Source: an uncultured Flavobacteriales bacterium (GTDB taxonomy: Bacteria > Bacteroidota > Bacteroidia > Flavobacteriales_D > Parvicellaceae). Taken from it: a stretch of DNA of 64,000 nt. Of the stretch, positions 1 to 10,563 are shown piece by piece. Under the pieces are notes generated by a model. The model worked only from the letters and a program-made list of their open reading frames with translations, did not search any database and was not told the DNA's origin. The position numbers were made by a program, and so were the translations under genes. Location of the stretch: contig CALSRM010000003.1 in the NCBI GenBank assembly GCA_943788755.1, positions 1,550,001 through 1,614,000 on the forward strand, in the 5' to 3' direction. The stretch's first letter is position 1. Each line of letters begins with the position of its first letter.

Positions 1-177
1 GCACCAATCGTGCTGGACCAGTTGCAGCTCCTTTATTAATAATTATTGAAACCTCTACACTTTTTCCTCTGCAACTTCAGAAGGTAATTCATGTATAACG
101 GACACTTCTCCAACATATAAATATGGTAGTAGGATAAGTCCTACTAAGTTTAATGAGATGAACAATGATTTAAACAT
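1..177 (-). CDS. Partial exported or membrane-anchored protein, N-terminus only
   Basis: The first about 59 residues of a protein that runs off the left edge. It begins MFKSLFISLNLVGLILLPYL, a hydrophobic segment that could be a signal peptide or membrane anchor, followed by a polar stretch with the pattern HELPSEVAEE and, after a one-base shift near position 60, VEVSIIINKGAATGPARL. The shift falls at a short run of A, T and G, so an indel error is likely. The downstream pattern recalls N-termini of Bacteroidota surface proteins of unknown role, but too little is visible to name a family. It is transcribed away from the barrel gene at 330-1670, with a hairpin between that gene's end and this start. 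Confidence 0.45.
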
Positions 178-278
178 AGCTGTATGTTTTGCTTATTTAC
201 AACCAAAAATACCCTAAGTTTAATGTGCTCAAGAGCCTGCTTTTTATAATTTTCTACAGATGTTTGTTAATAAGGAAC

Positions 279-308
279 AAAAAATGCGACCAATTGGTCG
301 CATTTTTT
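279..308. terminator. Perfect palindromic rho-independent terminator
   Basis: A perfect inverted repeat with arms AAAAAATGCGACCAA and TTGGTCGCATTTTTT. It has a GC-containing stem and an A tract on one side and a T tract on the other, so it could terminate transcription from either strand. It sits 21 bp beyond the stop of the minus-strand barrel gene at 330 and most likely ends that transcript. Confidence 0.8.
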
Positions 309-329
309 AACTTGAGTTTAGAATGTAAT

Positions 330-1670
330 TTACTGTTCAAAGAAATAGTCTATAAGGTCATGAAGTATTTTAACTGTAAAGTTGTTAGAGCCTTCGAAGA
401 AACCATCAATTGCTTCAGTAATTTCACTTGCAGAAATAATTCCATTTCCGTTTGAATCTGCTTCTAGTAAATTTTCAGGGATATTAGAGTCTTCGCTTGG
501 ATTATCGTTATTGGCTCTAGTTTTTCTCAATGCTTGTCACTTATTTTATTAAGTGTAGATAAGGAAGCGTCTTCTGAGAAAGATTCATGTCTAACCGTTT
601 CTATGGAGTCTCTTGCTGAAGCGCGGGCGGCTAATAATTCATCCGTTATCTCCATACCCATTTCGTTTACCTGCGCACCACTCTTAGTTCCTTTTTCTTT
701 ATCTAGGTAGTCTGGAACACCATCGTTGTCTTCATCCATAGGGCATCCAGAAGCGTCTACTTCAACTCCTTTTGGGGTATGTTGACAAGCATCTTTAAGT
801 GTCAATAATTCCATCACCATCGTCATCCCCTTTTTTTAATTCAGCGAAATCAACATCGTCATATCTATGTTTTAGTTCTTGATCTCTTCTTCCAACTACA
901 TAATGCAAAGAGAAACCAACGTAAATAAACTTATCATTATTTCCATTTTCTTTATAATTATCAATTCTGTCTGTAAGTGCTAAGTTGTATGAACCGAAAA
1001 CTCTTCCTTGGGTGCGGTCACTAAATTTCCATTTTAATCCAAACGTTAACGGAATTGATAAAGAGTTCCTTTTGTAATTTTCTGTAGAGTCAGTTAATTG
1101 ACTCTCGTAAGTATAGTCTCTTGTAAGTTGCACAGCATTTGTGTCAATGTCGGTATTAGTAAATGCAGCGTCATTAATAGTCCCATTCTCCCAGTAATGG
1201 TAGTCATTTCCATTTTTATCCTGTAAATCAGATTTTGCATCAAATGTTAAATAACTTATTCCTGCAGAAAGGTATGGTGAGAATGGAGAATTTCGTTTAA
1301 AAATCAAATCATCATCCATATGAAAAACAAAGTTGATTCCTATTTGCAAAAGCGGAGATTCAAAATTTCTATTATTTGCAATAACACTTGAATTTTCATT
1401 GTATGCTAATGATCCATATAGTAAATCAATTTGCGCTCCAGCAACATCACCAAACCGATGTTCTAAATTAAATGTGTAGCAACTTCTAATATTCGAAAGT
1501 GTTGAGACTTTCGAATCCGTTGCTAAATCACCAATAAAGCTAGAAAATCCAGTTCCAATACCAATGGTAAAATAATCTAAAGGACCTTTATATTCTGTCT
1601 TTAACTCCTCTTCTTGCGCCATTCCTATTGAAGTTACAGCAAGTAAAAAGAATAGTATTACATTTTTCAT
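330..1670 (-). CDS. Outer-membrane beta-barrel protein with TSP3 and EF-hand-like calcium motifs (frameshifted)
   Basis: Starts with a signal peptide (MKNVILFFLLAVTSIGMAQ), then about 240 residues of alternating short strands and aromatic-rich turns typical of OmpA-like N-terminal barrels. From near residue 280 there is a DDDGDGIID aspartate repeat and then DEDNDGVPDYLD, both thrombospondin type 3 motifs. The C-terminal 65 residues carry DSNGNGIISASEI, a good EF-hand loop. Reading frame changes near 800-826 and near 530 are needed to join the parts; both leave a coherent product of about 446 residues, so they are probably sequence errors. In most Bacteroidota relatives the TSP3 linker leads to a peptidoglycan-binding OmpA domain. 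No OmpA signature is visible here; the EF-hand segment occupies that place. The family is clear, the precise role is not. Confidence 0.75.
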
Positions 1671-1781
1671 AAATTAGTTTTTTAAGTCCAATATGACAAT
1701 TCCGTAGACTAATCGTTACTAAGTAACTGTAAAAATACACAAACTAATTTAATTATTAAACTTATAACAGCAAGATAGATA

Positions 1782-2489
1782 TTAGAAGTTGGGAGAATGT
1801 GTATGTTGTTTATAAAAGATGTTAATCTCATTTACCGCTTCATCTGCTGAATCAACAATTTTAATTAAATCTAAATCTTTTGCACTTATATTGTTTTCTT
1901 TTTCGAGAAGAGTTGACTTTATCCAGTCTAATAAGCCAGTCCAGTAAGCAGTTCCTACCAGGATTACAGGAAATTTTCCTAATTTTTTAGTCTGAATTAA
2001 TGTCAAGGCTTCAAATAGTTCATCAAGTGTCCCAAAACCACCTGGAAGAACAATAAACCCTTGAGCATATTTAACAAACATCACTTTACGAACAAAGAAA
2101 TAATCAAAGTTGATCATTTTATCGTTATCAATATATGGGTTATAATGTTGCTCAAAAGGGAGCTCTATGTTTAAGCCAACAGATGTACCTTTCCCTCTTC
2201 TTGCTCCTTTATTTCCAGCTTCCATTATACCTGGGCCCCCTCCAGTAATTACACCGTAATTATTAAGGGTAAGCTTATAAGCAATTTCTTCAGCTAATTT
2301 GTAATATTCGTGGTCTTCGCTTGTTCTTGCAGAACCAAATATAGATACACAAGGCCCTATTCTAGCTAACCTTTCGTATCCTTCAACAAATTCAGACATA
2401 ATTTTAAAAACTGCCCAACTGTCATTTGTTTTAATTTCATTCCAATCCTTTTTCTTAAAGGATTCTTCAACTCTATTTCTATCGCTCAT
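1782..2489 (-). CDS. LOG family protein (TIGR00730-type Rossmann nucleotide hydrolase)
   Basis: 235 residues, uninterrupted. It carries the two family signatures: GGGPGIMEAGNKGA near residue 82, and PGGFGTLDELFEAL near residue 149, which matches the PGGxGTxxE active-site motif. Family members (LOG in plants, YgdH/PpnN-like in bacteria) cleave nucleoside 5'-monophosphates to base and ribose 5-phosphate; several were misnamed lysine decarboxylases. The start gives a polar N-terminal tail (MSDRNRVEESFKKKDW) common in Bacteroidota homologues. It lies 87 bp downstream of the uvrA stop on the same strand, so co-transcription is possible. The exact substrate cannot be read from the sequence. Confidence 0.88.
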   Translation of the reverse strand: MSDRNRVEESFKKKDWNEIKTNDSWAVFKIMSEFVEGYERLARIGPCVSIFGSARTSEDHEYYKLAEEIAYKLTLNNYGVITGGGPGIMEAGNKGARRGKGTSVGLNIELPFEQHYNPYIDNDKMINFDYFFVRKVMFVKYAQGFIVLPGGFGTLDELFEALTLIQTKKLGKFPVILVGTAYWTGLLDWIKSTLLEKENNISAKDLDLIKIVDSADEAVNEINIFYKQHTHSPNF

Positions 2490-2576
2490 CTATTTTGGTT
2501 TTTATTCATTGATTATCATGGAAATCACAACGAAGCTTTACGTAAATTTAAAAGAAAGTTCCAATGCAAATGGATA

Positions 2577-5408
2577 TTAGCTCAATTCTTGTGCAAGGTA
2601 TCTTGCGGTGTGACTTTCTTTATTCGTAATAATCTTCTCAGGTGTTCCTTGGCAAAGTATATTGCCTCCATTTTTACCACCTTCTGGGCCAATGTCAATA
2701 ATGTGGTCGGCGATTTTGATTATATCAAGGTTATGCTCAATTACTAAAACAGAGTTACCATTATCAACTAACCTGTTTAATACATCTAGGAGTAATTGAA
2801 TATCTTGAAAGTGCAAGCCGGTTGAGGGCTCATCTAAAATATAGAATGTTTTTCCTGTGTCTCTTTTAGAAAGTTCTGTTGCTAATTTTATTCTTTGGGC
2901 TTCCCCGCCAGAAAGCGTTGTGGAAGGTTGTCCTAATTTAACATAACCCAAGCCAATAGAGTTCAATGTGTCTACTTTTATAAAGATATTTGGAATATGG
3001 CTAAAAAAGGTAACAGCTTCATAAATAGACATTTCCAAAACATCATTAATCGAATGTCCTTTATACCTAACTTCAAGTGTTTCTCTGTTGTATCTTTTCC
3101 CTTGACAAGTTTCACAACTGACATACACATCCGGTAAGAAGTTCATCTCGATAAGTTTTACCCCAGCTCCTTTACATTCTTCACATCTTCCTCCTTTTAC
3201 ATTAAAAGAGAATCTTCCTATTTTGTATCCTCTAATTTTAGATTCAGGCAGTTCTGCAAAAAGTTTTCTGATTTCAGTAAACAACCCAGTATATGTTGAT
3301 GGATTGGATCTTGGTGTTCTGCCAATAGGGGATTGATTAATTTCAATAACCTTATCCAGGTGTTCTAATCCTTTTATTGACTTATAAGGTAAGGGTCTTT
3401 TTACTCCTCTATAAATGTGTTGATTAAGAATTGGGTACAAAGTTTCGTTTATCAATGAAGATTTTCCACTGCCAGAAACACCTGTAACACAAATGAATAC
3501 TCTCTAATGGAAATTTTACATTTACATCTTTTAAATTATGTCCTGATGCGCCTTTGAGGATTAAATTTTTCCCTGATGATTTCCTTCTTTTTTTTGGAAT
3601 TGCTATTTCTTTTTTACCAAGAATATAATGTGCAGTAGTTGAATTTACTTTATCTAATTCTGATGGTGAACCTTGAGAAACAATATTACCACCATTGATT
3701 CCAGCTCCCGGGCCAATATCAATTAAATGATCAGCATGGAGCATAATATCTTTATCGTGTTCAACCACAATTACTGAATTACCACTTTCTCTTAGTTTGG
3801 CTAAAGATTCAATTAACCGATGATTATCTCTTTGATGCAGTCCAATGGATGGTTCATCAAGAATGTAAAGCACACCTGTTAATTCTGACCCAATTTGCGT
3901 AGCTAATCTAATTCTTTGAGCTTCTCCTCCCGACAAGGTTCTAGCACTTAAATTAAGTGACAGATAATTAAGACCAACATTTAATAGAAATTGAATTCTA
4001 TCTTTGATTTCTTTTACAATGTCTTTTGCAATTATCCACTGATTATCGGATAAATACTCCTCAAGTGAGTTGTTCCAGTTTGCTAGGTCAGACAAGTCCA
4101 TTTTAGTTAATTCTGAAATCGGAGTACCATTAACTTTATATAATAATGAATCATCTTTTAATCGAGTTCCATTGCATGCAGAACATTTAATTTTATTGGT
4201 AAAGCTATCCGCCCATCTTTGTATTCCTTTCGAACCTTGGTCTTTTTGATGCCTTATTACAAAGTTGATTATTCCTTCGAAATTTGACACTACTTCATGA
4301 ACACCTGAATTTCCAATAATTTTTATTAATTCATCCGTTCCATATAGAAGTTTATTGCGTATTTCTTCTGATATGTCTTTTAATGGGGTTGTTAAATTGT
4401 GACCAGCATTAATCAGAATAACTTCTACTTGCTTGAAAATCCAATTTTCTTGATACTTTCCCAAAGGAGCAATCCCGCCTTTTTTAACCGAAAGTTTTGA
4501 TCAGGTATTATTTTATTAATATCAACTTCTGTTACTTCACCTAGTCCATTGCATTTATTACAAGCTCCATAGGGAGAGTTAAATGAAAATACATTTGGTT
4601 CTGGTTCGGGAAGAGAGAAACCACTGGAAGGACACATTAAAGAGCTACTAAAGTGCCTTATCTCATTTTTTTCGGTTGAATTATGAGTAGCTCACCTTTA
4701 CCTTTCTTTAGTGCAAGCTGAATTCCTTTAGCTAAGCGTTGCTTCGATTTTTCATCTACTTTGATTCTGTCTATAACAATTTCAATAGTATGTGTTTTAT
4801 ATCTGTCAAGTTTTAGTCCTGGAGTAATCTCAGTTATCTCGCCATCGATTCGTACTTTTAAAAAACCTTGTTTGTGAAACTTATCAAAAAGCTCTCTGTA
4901 ATGCCCTTTTCTAGATTTAACTAATGGGTGCAAGAATGATGATTTTTTCATTAATAAATTCTTTTCCAATTAAGTCAATAATTTGTTTCTCGGAGTATTT
5001 GACTAATTGTTTTCCTGTTTCCGGAGAATAGGCTTCCGATGCTCTTGCATAAAGTAATCTTAGAAAATCATAGATTTCTGTAATCGTACCTACTGTAGAT
5101 CTCGGATTTTTACTAACCGTTTTTTGCTCTATTGAAATTACGGGGCTCAAACCTGTAATTTTATCTACTTCAGGCCTGGCTAATCCTCCCAGAAATTGAC
5201 GGGCATAGGCCGAAAACGTTTCAATATACCTTCTTTGTCCTTCTGCAAATATTGTATCAAAAGCAAGTGATGATTTTCCACTACCACTTATTCCAGTTAT
5301 TACCACGAGCTTGTTTCGGGGTATTTTTATATCTATATTTTTAAGATTGTGGGCCTTTGCTCCAAAGACTTCTATAAAACCATCTTCTATGATAAAATCA
5401 TCCTCCAT
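2577..5408 (-). CDS. uvrA: UvrABC excinuclease subunit A (at least four frameshifts)
   Basis: Full span of about 944 codons, the normal UvrA length. It encodes the damage-recognition ATPase of nucleotide excision repair. The N-terminal ATPase has Walker [10 protein letters not shown] near residue 41 and the segment [16 protein letters not shown]. Next comes the CxxC zinc region ([25 protein letters not shown]), a first ABC signature [16 protein letters not shown], and Walker [17 protein letters not shown]. The C-terminal half has zinc motif [11 protein letters not shown] with [15 protein letters not shown] and the second [15 protein letters not shown] and [10 protein letters not shown]. Frame changes near 4917-4969, 4640-4655, 4425-4464 and 3424-3455 break it, yet every expected segment is present in order, which favours indel errors. 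Its ATG lies 4 bp after the stop of the lytic transglycosylase. Confidence 0.95.
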
Positions 5409-5412
5409 ATTA

Positions 5413-6417
5413 TTACTTCTTTGAAGTACTGACGGGATCTAAATTAGAATTTTCTATTGGCAGTTTAAGGTGTAATTTTTTCCGTTTAAATTCGGTAACT
5501 TCTTTCCACGTAACCATGGGTTAAGTAATTTTATCGTTTTATAATTTGAGTTCTGCTGAATCGCAAAATCGGTTAAATCATTGATAGTTGAATCAACCTT
5601 GATGTTTTTAGTTTGGTATTGCTGGTATAAATCTTCCTGCCTAATATTAAAACCATAATTTTTAGAATTGGACAAAATGTATTTCGCAGCAACTATTCTG
5701 TATACGTACCTTCCTGTTTCTATATTCAAGCAGTAAATCATAATAGCTTGTCGTTTTTTGTTCGTCAAGTTTATTTTGAAGTCCAGTTTTCCCCATGTTA
5801 TAGGAGGCAGCTGCAAGTGTCCAACTTCCAAATTTGTTGTATGCTATTTGAAGATATTCACAAGCCGCTTGAGTAGCTTTTTCTAAATGGTAGCGCTCAT
5901 CAACGTATTCATTGATTTCTAAATTATAACTTTCTCCAGTGGATTTCATGAATTGCCAAAATCCTTTAGCTCCAGAGGGAGATGTTACATTGTCAAGTCC
6001 ACTTTCAATTACAGCAAGGTACTTAAAGTCATCAGGAATATTATTTTCTGCAAGAATTGGTTCAATAACAGGGAACCATCTAGCCGCTCTTTTGTGCAAT
6101 AAAAAAGTATTGGAGTGCCAAAAGGTGTTAACAATCATTTCCCTATCTAGCCTTTCATAAACATCGACGTTCTGCTTTGGTACAAGTTCATTTGCAAATA
6201 TTGGCTTAGCGGGAACAGGAATGCTGTAAATTTTGTAATTATCTTTTACAAAAGTCCGGTAGGAGCTATCGGATTCAGTAACGCTTGATTGGTCTTTTTT
6301 TTCTGTTAAATGCGTTTGTTCAGTTTTGCTAGAGCTATTGAATCCAATCAACAAAAATGTGGTTAACCCTATTATTATTCCTATAAGAATGAGCGTGGGC
6401 CCTTTAATTGAGCTCAT
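5413..6417 (-). CDS. Membrane-anchored lytic transglycosylase (SLT, MltD-like; frameshifted)
   Basis: An N-terminal hydrophobic anchor ([17 protein letters not shown]) is followed by an SLT/GH23 domain that cleaves peptidoglycan glycan strands in the periplasm. The catalytic glutamate sits in [19 protein letters not shown], followed by [12 protein letters not shown], the usual GxxQFM-type segment, and later [13 protein letters not shown] frameshift near 5750-5830 separates the rest ([15 protein letters not shown], the normal MltD continuation), and a second at an A run near 5475 restores a tail [10 protein letters not shown] ending at the TAA at 5413. The start overlaps the stop of the upstream sugar-phosphate transferase (TAATG), and uvrA starts 4 bp after its stop, so the three are probably co-expressed. 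Confidence 0.88.
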
Positions 6418-7489
6418 TATCTTTTATTCTTATTTTGTTGCGTTATGTAAAACATAATTCCGAATAATAATAAGAAGTACAATCCAAATATAGAAGTGTG
6501 TATCCAATTCCAGTTTTCTATATAACGAAATGATGCAAAACATATAATTAAGGATAGAGCAGCTATTCCAAGATATACAAATCCAACGCGACTGTCATTT
6601 AAACCCAGATAGGATAGGTGATGAGTCGTATGATCTTTTCCCCCAACAAAGGGTGATTGCTTTCTTGATATTCTATTAATTACAACGCAAGTTGTATCAA
6701 TTATTGGAAGAATAAATGCCATTATTACAGTCGCGATTTGTTGAAACTGATTAGATTCACCAGTATAACTTGTTGCATTCCACATGTATTTTATGCTGAT
6801 AATTGCTAAAAATACACCAATAAATTGGCTTCCCGTATCACCCATAAACATTTTTGAGGGGTTCCAGTTGTGGAATAAAAATGCAGTTAAGGATGCCAGC
6901 ACACCTAAAATTGCAAAAAAGTCGAAGTTATTGTAGTCGTTGTGAATGGCTAGATAAAATAGGGCGATTAACAATATGAAAATAGAGACAATGGTGGTTA
7001 TTCCATCCATATTGTCTAACATGTTGATAGAATTCATAATTCCTATAACCCATAGCACAGTCAGTATGTAATTCAAATAGTCATTCTCAAAGAAATGAAT
7101 AAAAGTTCCAGTTGCTACGAGTATTACCCCACAACGAAACTTGTGCAAGAGATTTGATTATGGGTTTCGTGTTGTATGCATCATCTGCAAGTCCCATCAT
7201 AAAACCAATAGCTACCGAAATGAGGGTTCCTAGGGTCTGTAAATCTTTAAAAACTTCGTCAAAAAAGATTGAAAAACATGTTGATGAGATTAGAAAATGA
7301 AATGTATAGTGTTATTCCTCCAAGAGCAGGTTTAGCAACATTACTCCATCGCATAACAGGTTGCTCATTATTTCTTATGCCCAGGTTTGTTGCAAACTTC
7401 AGCATAATTGTATTAAGCAAAACACTAAAGAGTACAATGCTTACGAAAAATGATGAATAGATTATAAATAAAGACTCTGATCCTTCCAC
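6417..7489 (-). CDS. MraY/WecA family undecaprenyl-phosphate sugar-1-phosphate transferase (frameshifted)
   Basis: Polytopic membrane enzyme of about 357 residues that loads a sugar phosphate on undecaprenyl phosphate. Diagnostic motifs are NMLDNMDGI (the catalytic Asp-rich loop), MFMGDTGSQFIG and GKDHTTHHLSYLG (the terminal His motif). The N-terminal part has SNVAKPALGGITLYISF, the PxxGGI motif near the start of the family. A shift near 7150-7260 separates N- and C-terminal halves; the missing link translates as a normal second helix with GLADDAYNTKP, the DDxx motif. Given the neighbouring rfbC, wzc and wza it probably initiates a lipid-linked polysaccharide repeat (WecA-like) rather than peptidoglycan, but the sequence alone does not fix the sugar. 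Confidence 0.88.
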
Positions 7490-7494
7490 GTTGC

Positions 7495-8034
7495 TTAAAA
7501 TTGAGAGACAAAGGTGCTAAAATTTTCTCCAACTTTATCTTTTGCTGATAAAATTGGGTTTTGCACCTCCCAATCAATACCAATTTCACTGTCATTGTAG
7601 AGGATACATCCCTCAGAATCTTTGTGATAGTAGTTAGTGCATTTATAAGAAAAAATTGTATCATCTTCTAGGCTAACGAACCCATGGGCGAACCCACTCG
7701 GAATCCATAATATTTGTTGTTTTTGGGTGTCTAAAATAATTTTAAAATGCTGGCCATAAGTGGAAGATTTTTTTCGAATATCAACGGCAATATCTAAAAC
7801 ACTGCCTGCTATAACCCGAACTAGTTTTCCTTGGTCAAATGGCGGATTTTGAAAATGTAATCCCCGAAGCACATTCTTTTCAGATTTTGATTGATTATCT
7901 TGAACAAAATCAATTGAAGACTTGGTGTGTTCTTCAAATATTTTCTTATTAAAAGATTCAAAAAAGTACCCTCGATCGTCTTTAAAAATAGTTGGTGTAA
8001 TTACCAATAATCCTTCAATATGCGTCGCTTTCAA
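7495..8034 (-). CDS. rfbC: dTDP-4-dehydrorhamnose 3,5-epimerase
   Basis: 179 residues, intact, the usual RmlC length. The cupin core has RGLHFQNPPFDQGKLVRV with the catalytic His, then LDIAVDIRKKSSTYG, PSGFAHGFVSLEDDT, and the YYHKDSEG region containing the catalytic Tyr. It epimerises C3 and C5 of dTDP-4-dehydro-6-deoxyglucose on the way to dTDP-L-rhamnose. The other rhamnose genes (rmlA, rmlB, rmlD) are not in this window. It sits 49 bp downstream of the wzc stop and 5 bp upstream of the start of the MraY/WecA-type gene, so it belongs to the same minus-strand polysaccharide group. A second, more divergent paralogue lies at 45747-46292. Confidence 0.92.
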   Translation of the reverse strand: MKATHIEGLLVITPTIFKDDRGYFFESFNKKIFEEHTKSSIDFVQDNQSKSEKNVLRGLHFQNPPFDQGKLVRVIAGSVLDIAVDIRKKSSTYGQHFKIILDTQKQQILWIPSGFAHGFVSLEDDTIFSYKCTNYYHKDSEGCILYNDSEIGIDWEVQNPILSAKDKVGENFSTFVSQF

Positions 8035-8083
8035 TTTTCATTTCAATTCGGAGACAAAGTTAAAAGGAAGATTGTAAATCTTG

Positions 8084-10563
8084 TTACTTTTTGCGTTTTT
8101 TGAATAATTTACTAAAAAAGCCTGTTCTTTTCAATTGTTGAATCGTCATCAGTATAGTATCCTCCATAAGCTGAAGATGAACCATAGTTATATCCGTATC
8201 CGTATCCGTATCCGTATCCATAGTTATATCCATACCCTTTACTTTCAACATCAACGCTATTTAGAATAACAGCAAGTTTTGGAACGTTATTTTCATTAAT
8301 AATTCGATCTACATTTTGAATGAAATTCTTCTTTGAGTAGTTTGCTTTAAATATGTAAATGGGATAATCAGCTTTCTGTATTACTGGAATACCATCTGTT
8401 ACAAGACCAACGGGTGGGTGTCAATGACGATCATGTCATAATCTATTTTTAATTTTTCAATTAATTATCAAGCTACTCCATTAATAATTAATTCCGAGGG
8501 GTTAGGGGGTATTGGTCCTGCTGTAATGAAATCTAAAGCCATCTAAATCACTGTGTCGAATACAATTTTCTAAAGAATCTTTTTCTATCAATAGTGTACT
8601 CATACCGTTGTTGTTTTCAGCTCCAAAACCAAGATGAAGTTTTGGTTTTCGCATGTCTAAATCTAAAACAATCACTTTTTTGCCGGAGAAAGCAATGATG
8701 CCAGCTAGGTTCAATGCAATAAAAGTTTTTCCTTCTCCAGATATAGTGCTCGTTATCGCAACGATTTTAGCACTTTTTTTGTTGGATATAAACTGCATAT
8801 TCGTCCGCACGGTTCTGAAGGATTCTGTTATTTTTGACTTCGGACTTTTATCAACAATCAGTTGAGATATGGGAATATTCGATTTGTATTTCGGGACAAT
8901 TCCTAATATCCCGATTGTAGCACTTGATAACTTTGTGATCTCGTTTAAGGATGTAATTTGATCATGCATCAAATATTTAATTACCGCAAAAAGAACACTT
9001 AACATAAAGGCCCCAAAAAATACAAGCAAATAAGTGAATGTTTTTCTTGGTGTAATAGGGGTTGTTGGTACCTTGGCCTCTTCTAGAATTTCGTTATACG
9101 TAGTTAGCCCTGCAGTTGAAAGTTTGTATTCAGTTTCTTTTTCTAATAGTAGCGTATAATATTTATTATTAATCTCTAGCACGCGATTTAGTCTTGCTAA
9201 TTCTAATTCTTTTTCAGGAAGTGTGTATAATTGGCTCTCCAGAGTATTTTATTTTTTCGTTTATTATGGCTTAGCTTTTTTCTTCCTTGGTTATTATAAA
9301 TTTCGATTGCGTCAATAATTAACTTTATTTGAACTTTAATCTCTTTATTTATCCTTGATATATGGTCATTATCCGGCGTGACTGAGCGTAAGAGTGCTGT
9401 TTTGTTATCAATTGCTTCTTTTAATTTGATAATCAAGTTGTTTAGACTTGATTTGAATTCCATACCTATTAATACAGGGATTATTGAGGCCATGTCTGAT
9501 TCCAATCCTTGGGCAGAGAGTAATGATTGAATTTCTCCTAAGATTGAATTTTGAATTTCAATTTCGACTACTTGATTTTCTATATTTTCAATTTGAGAAA
9601 GTATAGAATTTGTCAGTCCTACTGTCTTATGAATATCATTACTTTTTTGAAATATTTGTATTAATCTTTCACTTTCTTTAAGTCTTATATCAACAGAATC
9701 TTTTTGTGCTGCAATAAATTCGACGATGTTCGCTGAACTTGTATTTTGACGATCATAAACGAATTTATTATACTCGGATGCCAGCGTTGAGATCAAATCT
9801 GAAGTGAATTTTGCATTTTTATGTTTGAATTGTATTCTAATGGTCTTTGCTTGAGCATTTTCGATATTTACTTCAATTTTGCTCTTAACACTTGCAGCAA
9901 CCGTTTTAATGTCGTTGAAAACAAAGTACAATTCATTTATTTCCAATTCTTCTACAAATGAATTTATATTTAGTACCGAAAATGTACAAGAAAAATATTT
10001 GTTAGAGATATAATCACCTATACTAAATGATTCATCATTTAGTAAGTTCCAGCCTCATTTTTCAAAATATATTTATCATTGCCATCAGATGAAATGAATA
10101 TTTTTTTATTCATTATGGATGAGTCTAGAATGGTGAAATCTACAATTTTAAAAGAGGAGGATTTATACCTGTCTGAAGTTAGAATTTCTCCTTTTGAAAA
10201 ATACCCAATTTTTACAGGCATAGCATTAATAGCTTTTTCTAGCATAAAAGATGAGCTAAGCAATTCAACATCGGATGTTAACTGCGTATTATCTTGGAAA
10301 GATGAATAAACATTAAGAAGCTGCCCAGCTTGATCTTTTTTATTGATCTGCATAATCAGATCTGATTCATAAATAGGATCTGTATATCGAATGTATAGAT
10401 AGCCAGAAGCAATTGCAAGAGCAAAAATAAGGATGTAAATTAGAACACTTTTCTTTAAAAGATAAACGAATAACCCAATCTCAAAGTTGTTACTAAAGTT
10501 GGTTACCCTTTCTTTATATCTTTCGAATGTTTCGTTCTGTTTCTGTATGTCTTCAGATATCAT
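8084..10563 (-). CDS. wzc: Polysaccharide co-polymerase and tyrosine autokinase (Wzc type; several frameshifts)
   Basis: About 826 codons. The N-terminus has a Wzz domain with a first membrane segment (KKSVLIYILIFALAIASGYLY) and the conserved YESDLIMQINKKDQ. A long coiled-coil periplasmic region follows, a second membrane segment (TFTYLLVFFGAFMLSVLFAV), then the BY-kinase domain: Walker A TSTISGEGKTFIALN, Walker A' VIVLDLDMRKPKLHLG and a Walker B-like MIVIDTPPVG readable after one shift. The C-terminal tail is a Tyr cluster with GYGYNYGYGYGYGYGYNYG and then AYGGYYTDDD, the autophosphorylation site in this family. Shifts fall near 9950-10040, 9190, 8500, 8420 and 8125. The last restores a basic tail ending at TAA 8084. 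It overlaps the wza stop (ATGA). Expected role: control of chain length and export of capsule or exopolysaccharide. Confidence 0.9.
8191..8220. repeat. Hexanucleotide tandem repeat encoding the Gly-Tyr tail of Wzc
   Basis: Five adjoining copies of TATCCG (the last ends TATCCA), read on the minus strand as Gly-Tyr dipeptides in the tyrosine cluster of the Wzc autokinase. The unit is a multiple of three, so copy-number change would lengthen or shorten the phosphorylatable tail without breaking the frame. Confidence 0.85.

Noticed and set aside
800-830. Programmed frameshift in the barrel gene
   Set aside because: No slippery heptamer or stimulatory structure is apparent, and similar breaks occur in many unrelated genes in the window.
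2577-5408. Five separate short UvrA-like genes
   Set aside because: The pieces follow one another in the order and spacing of a single UvrA, and joining them needs only small frame changes.
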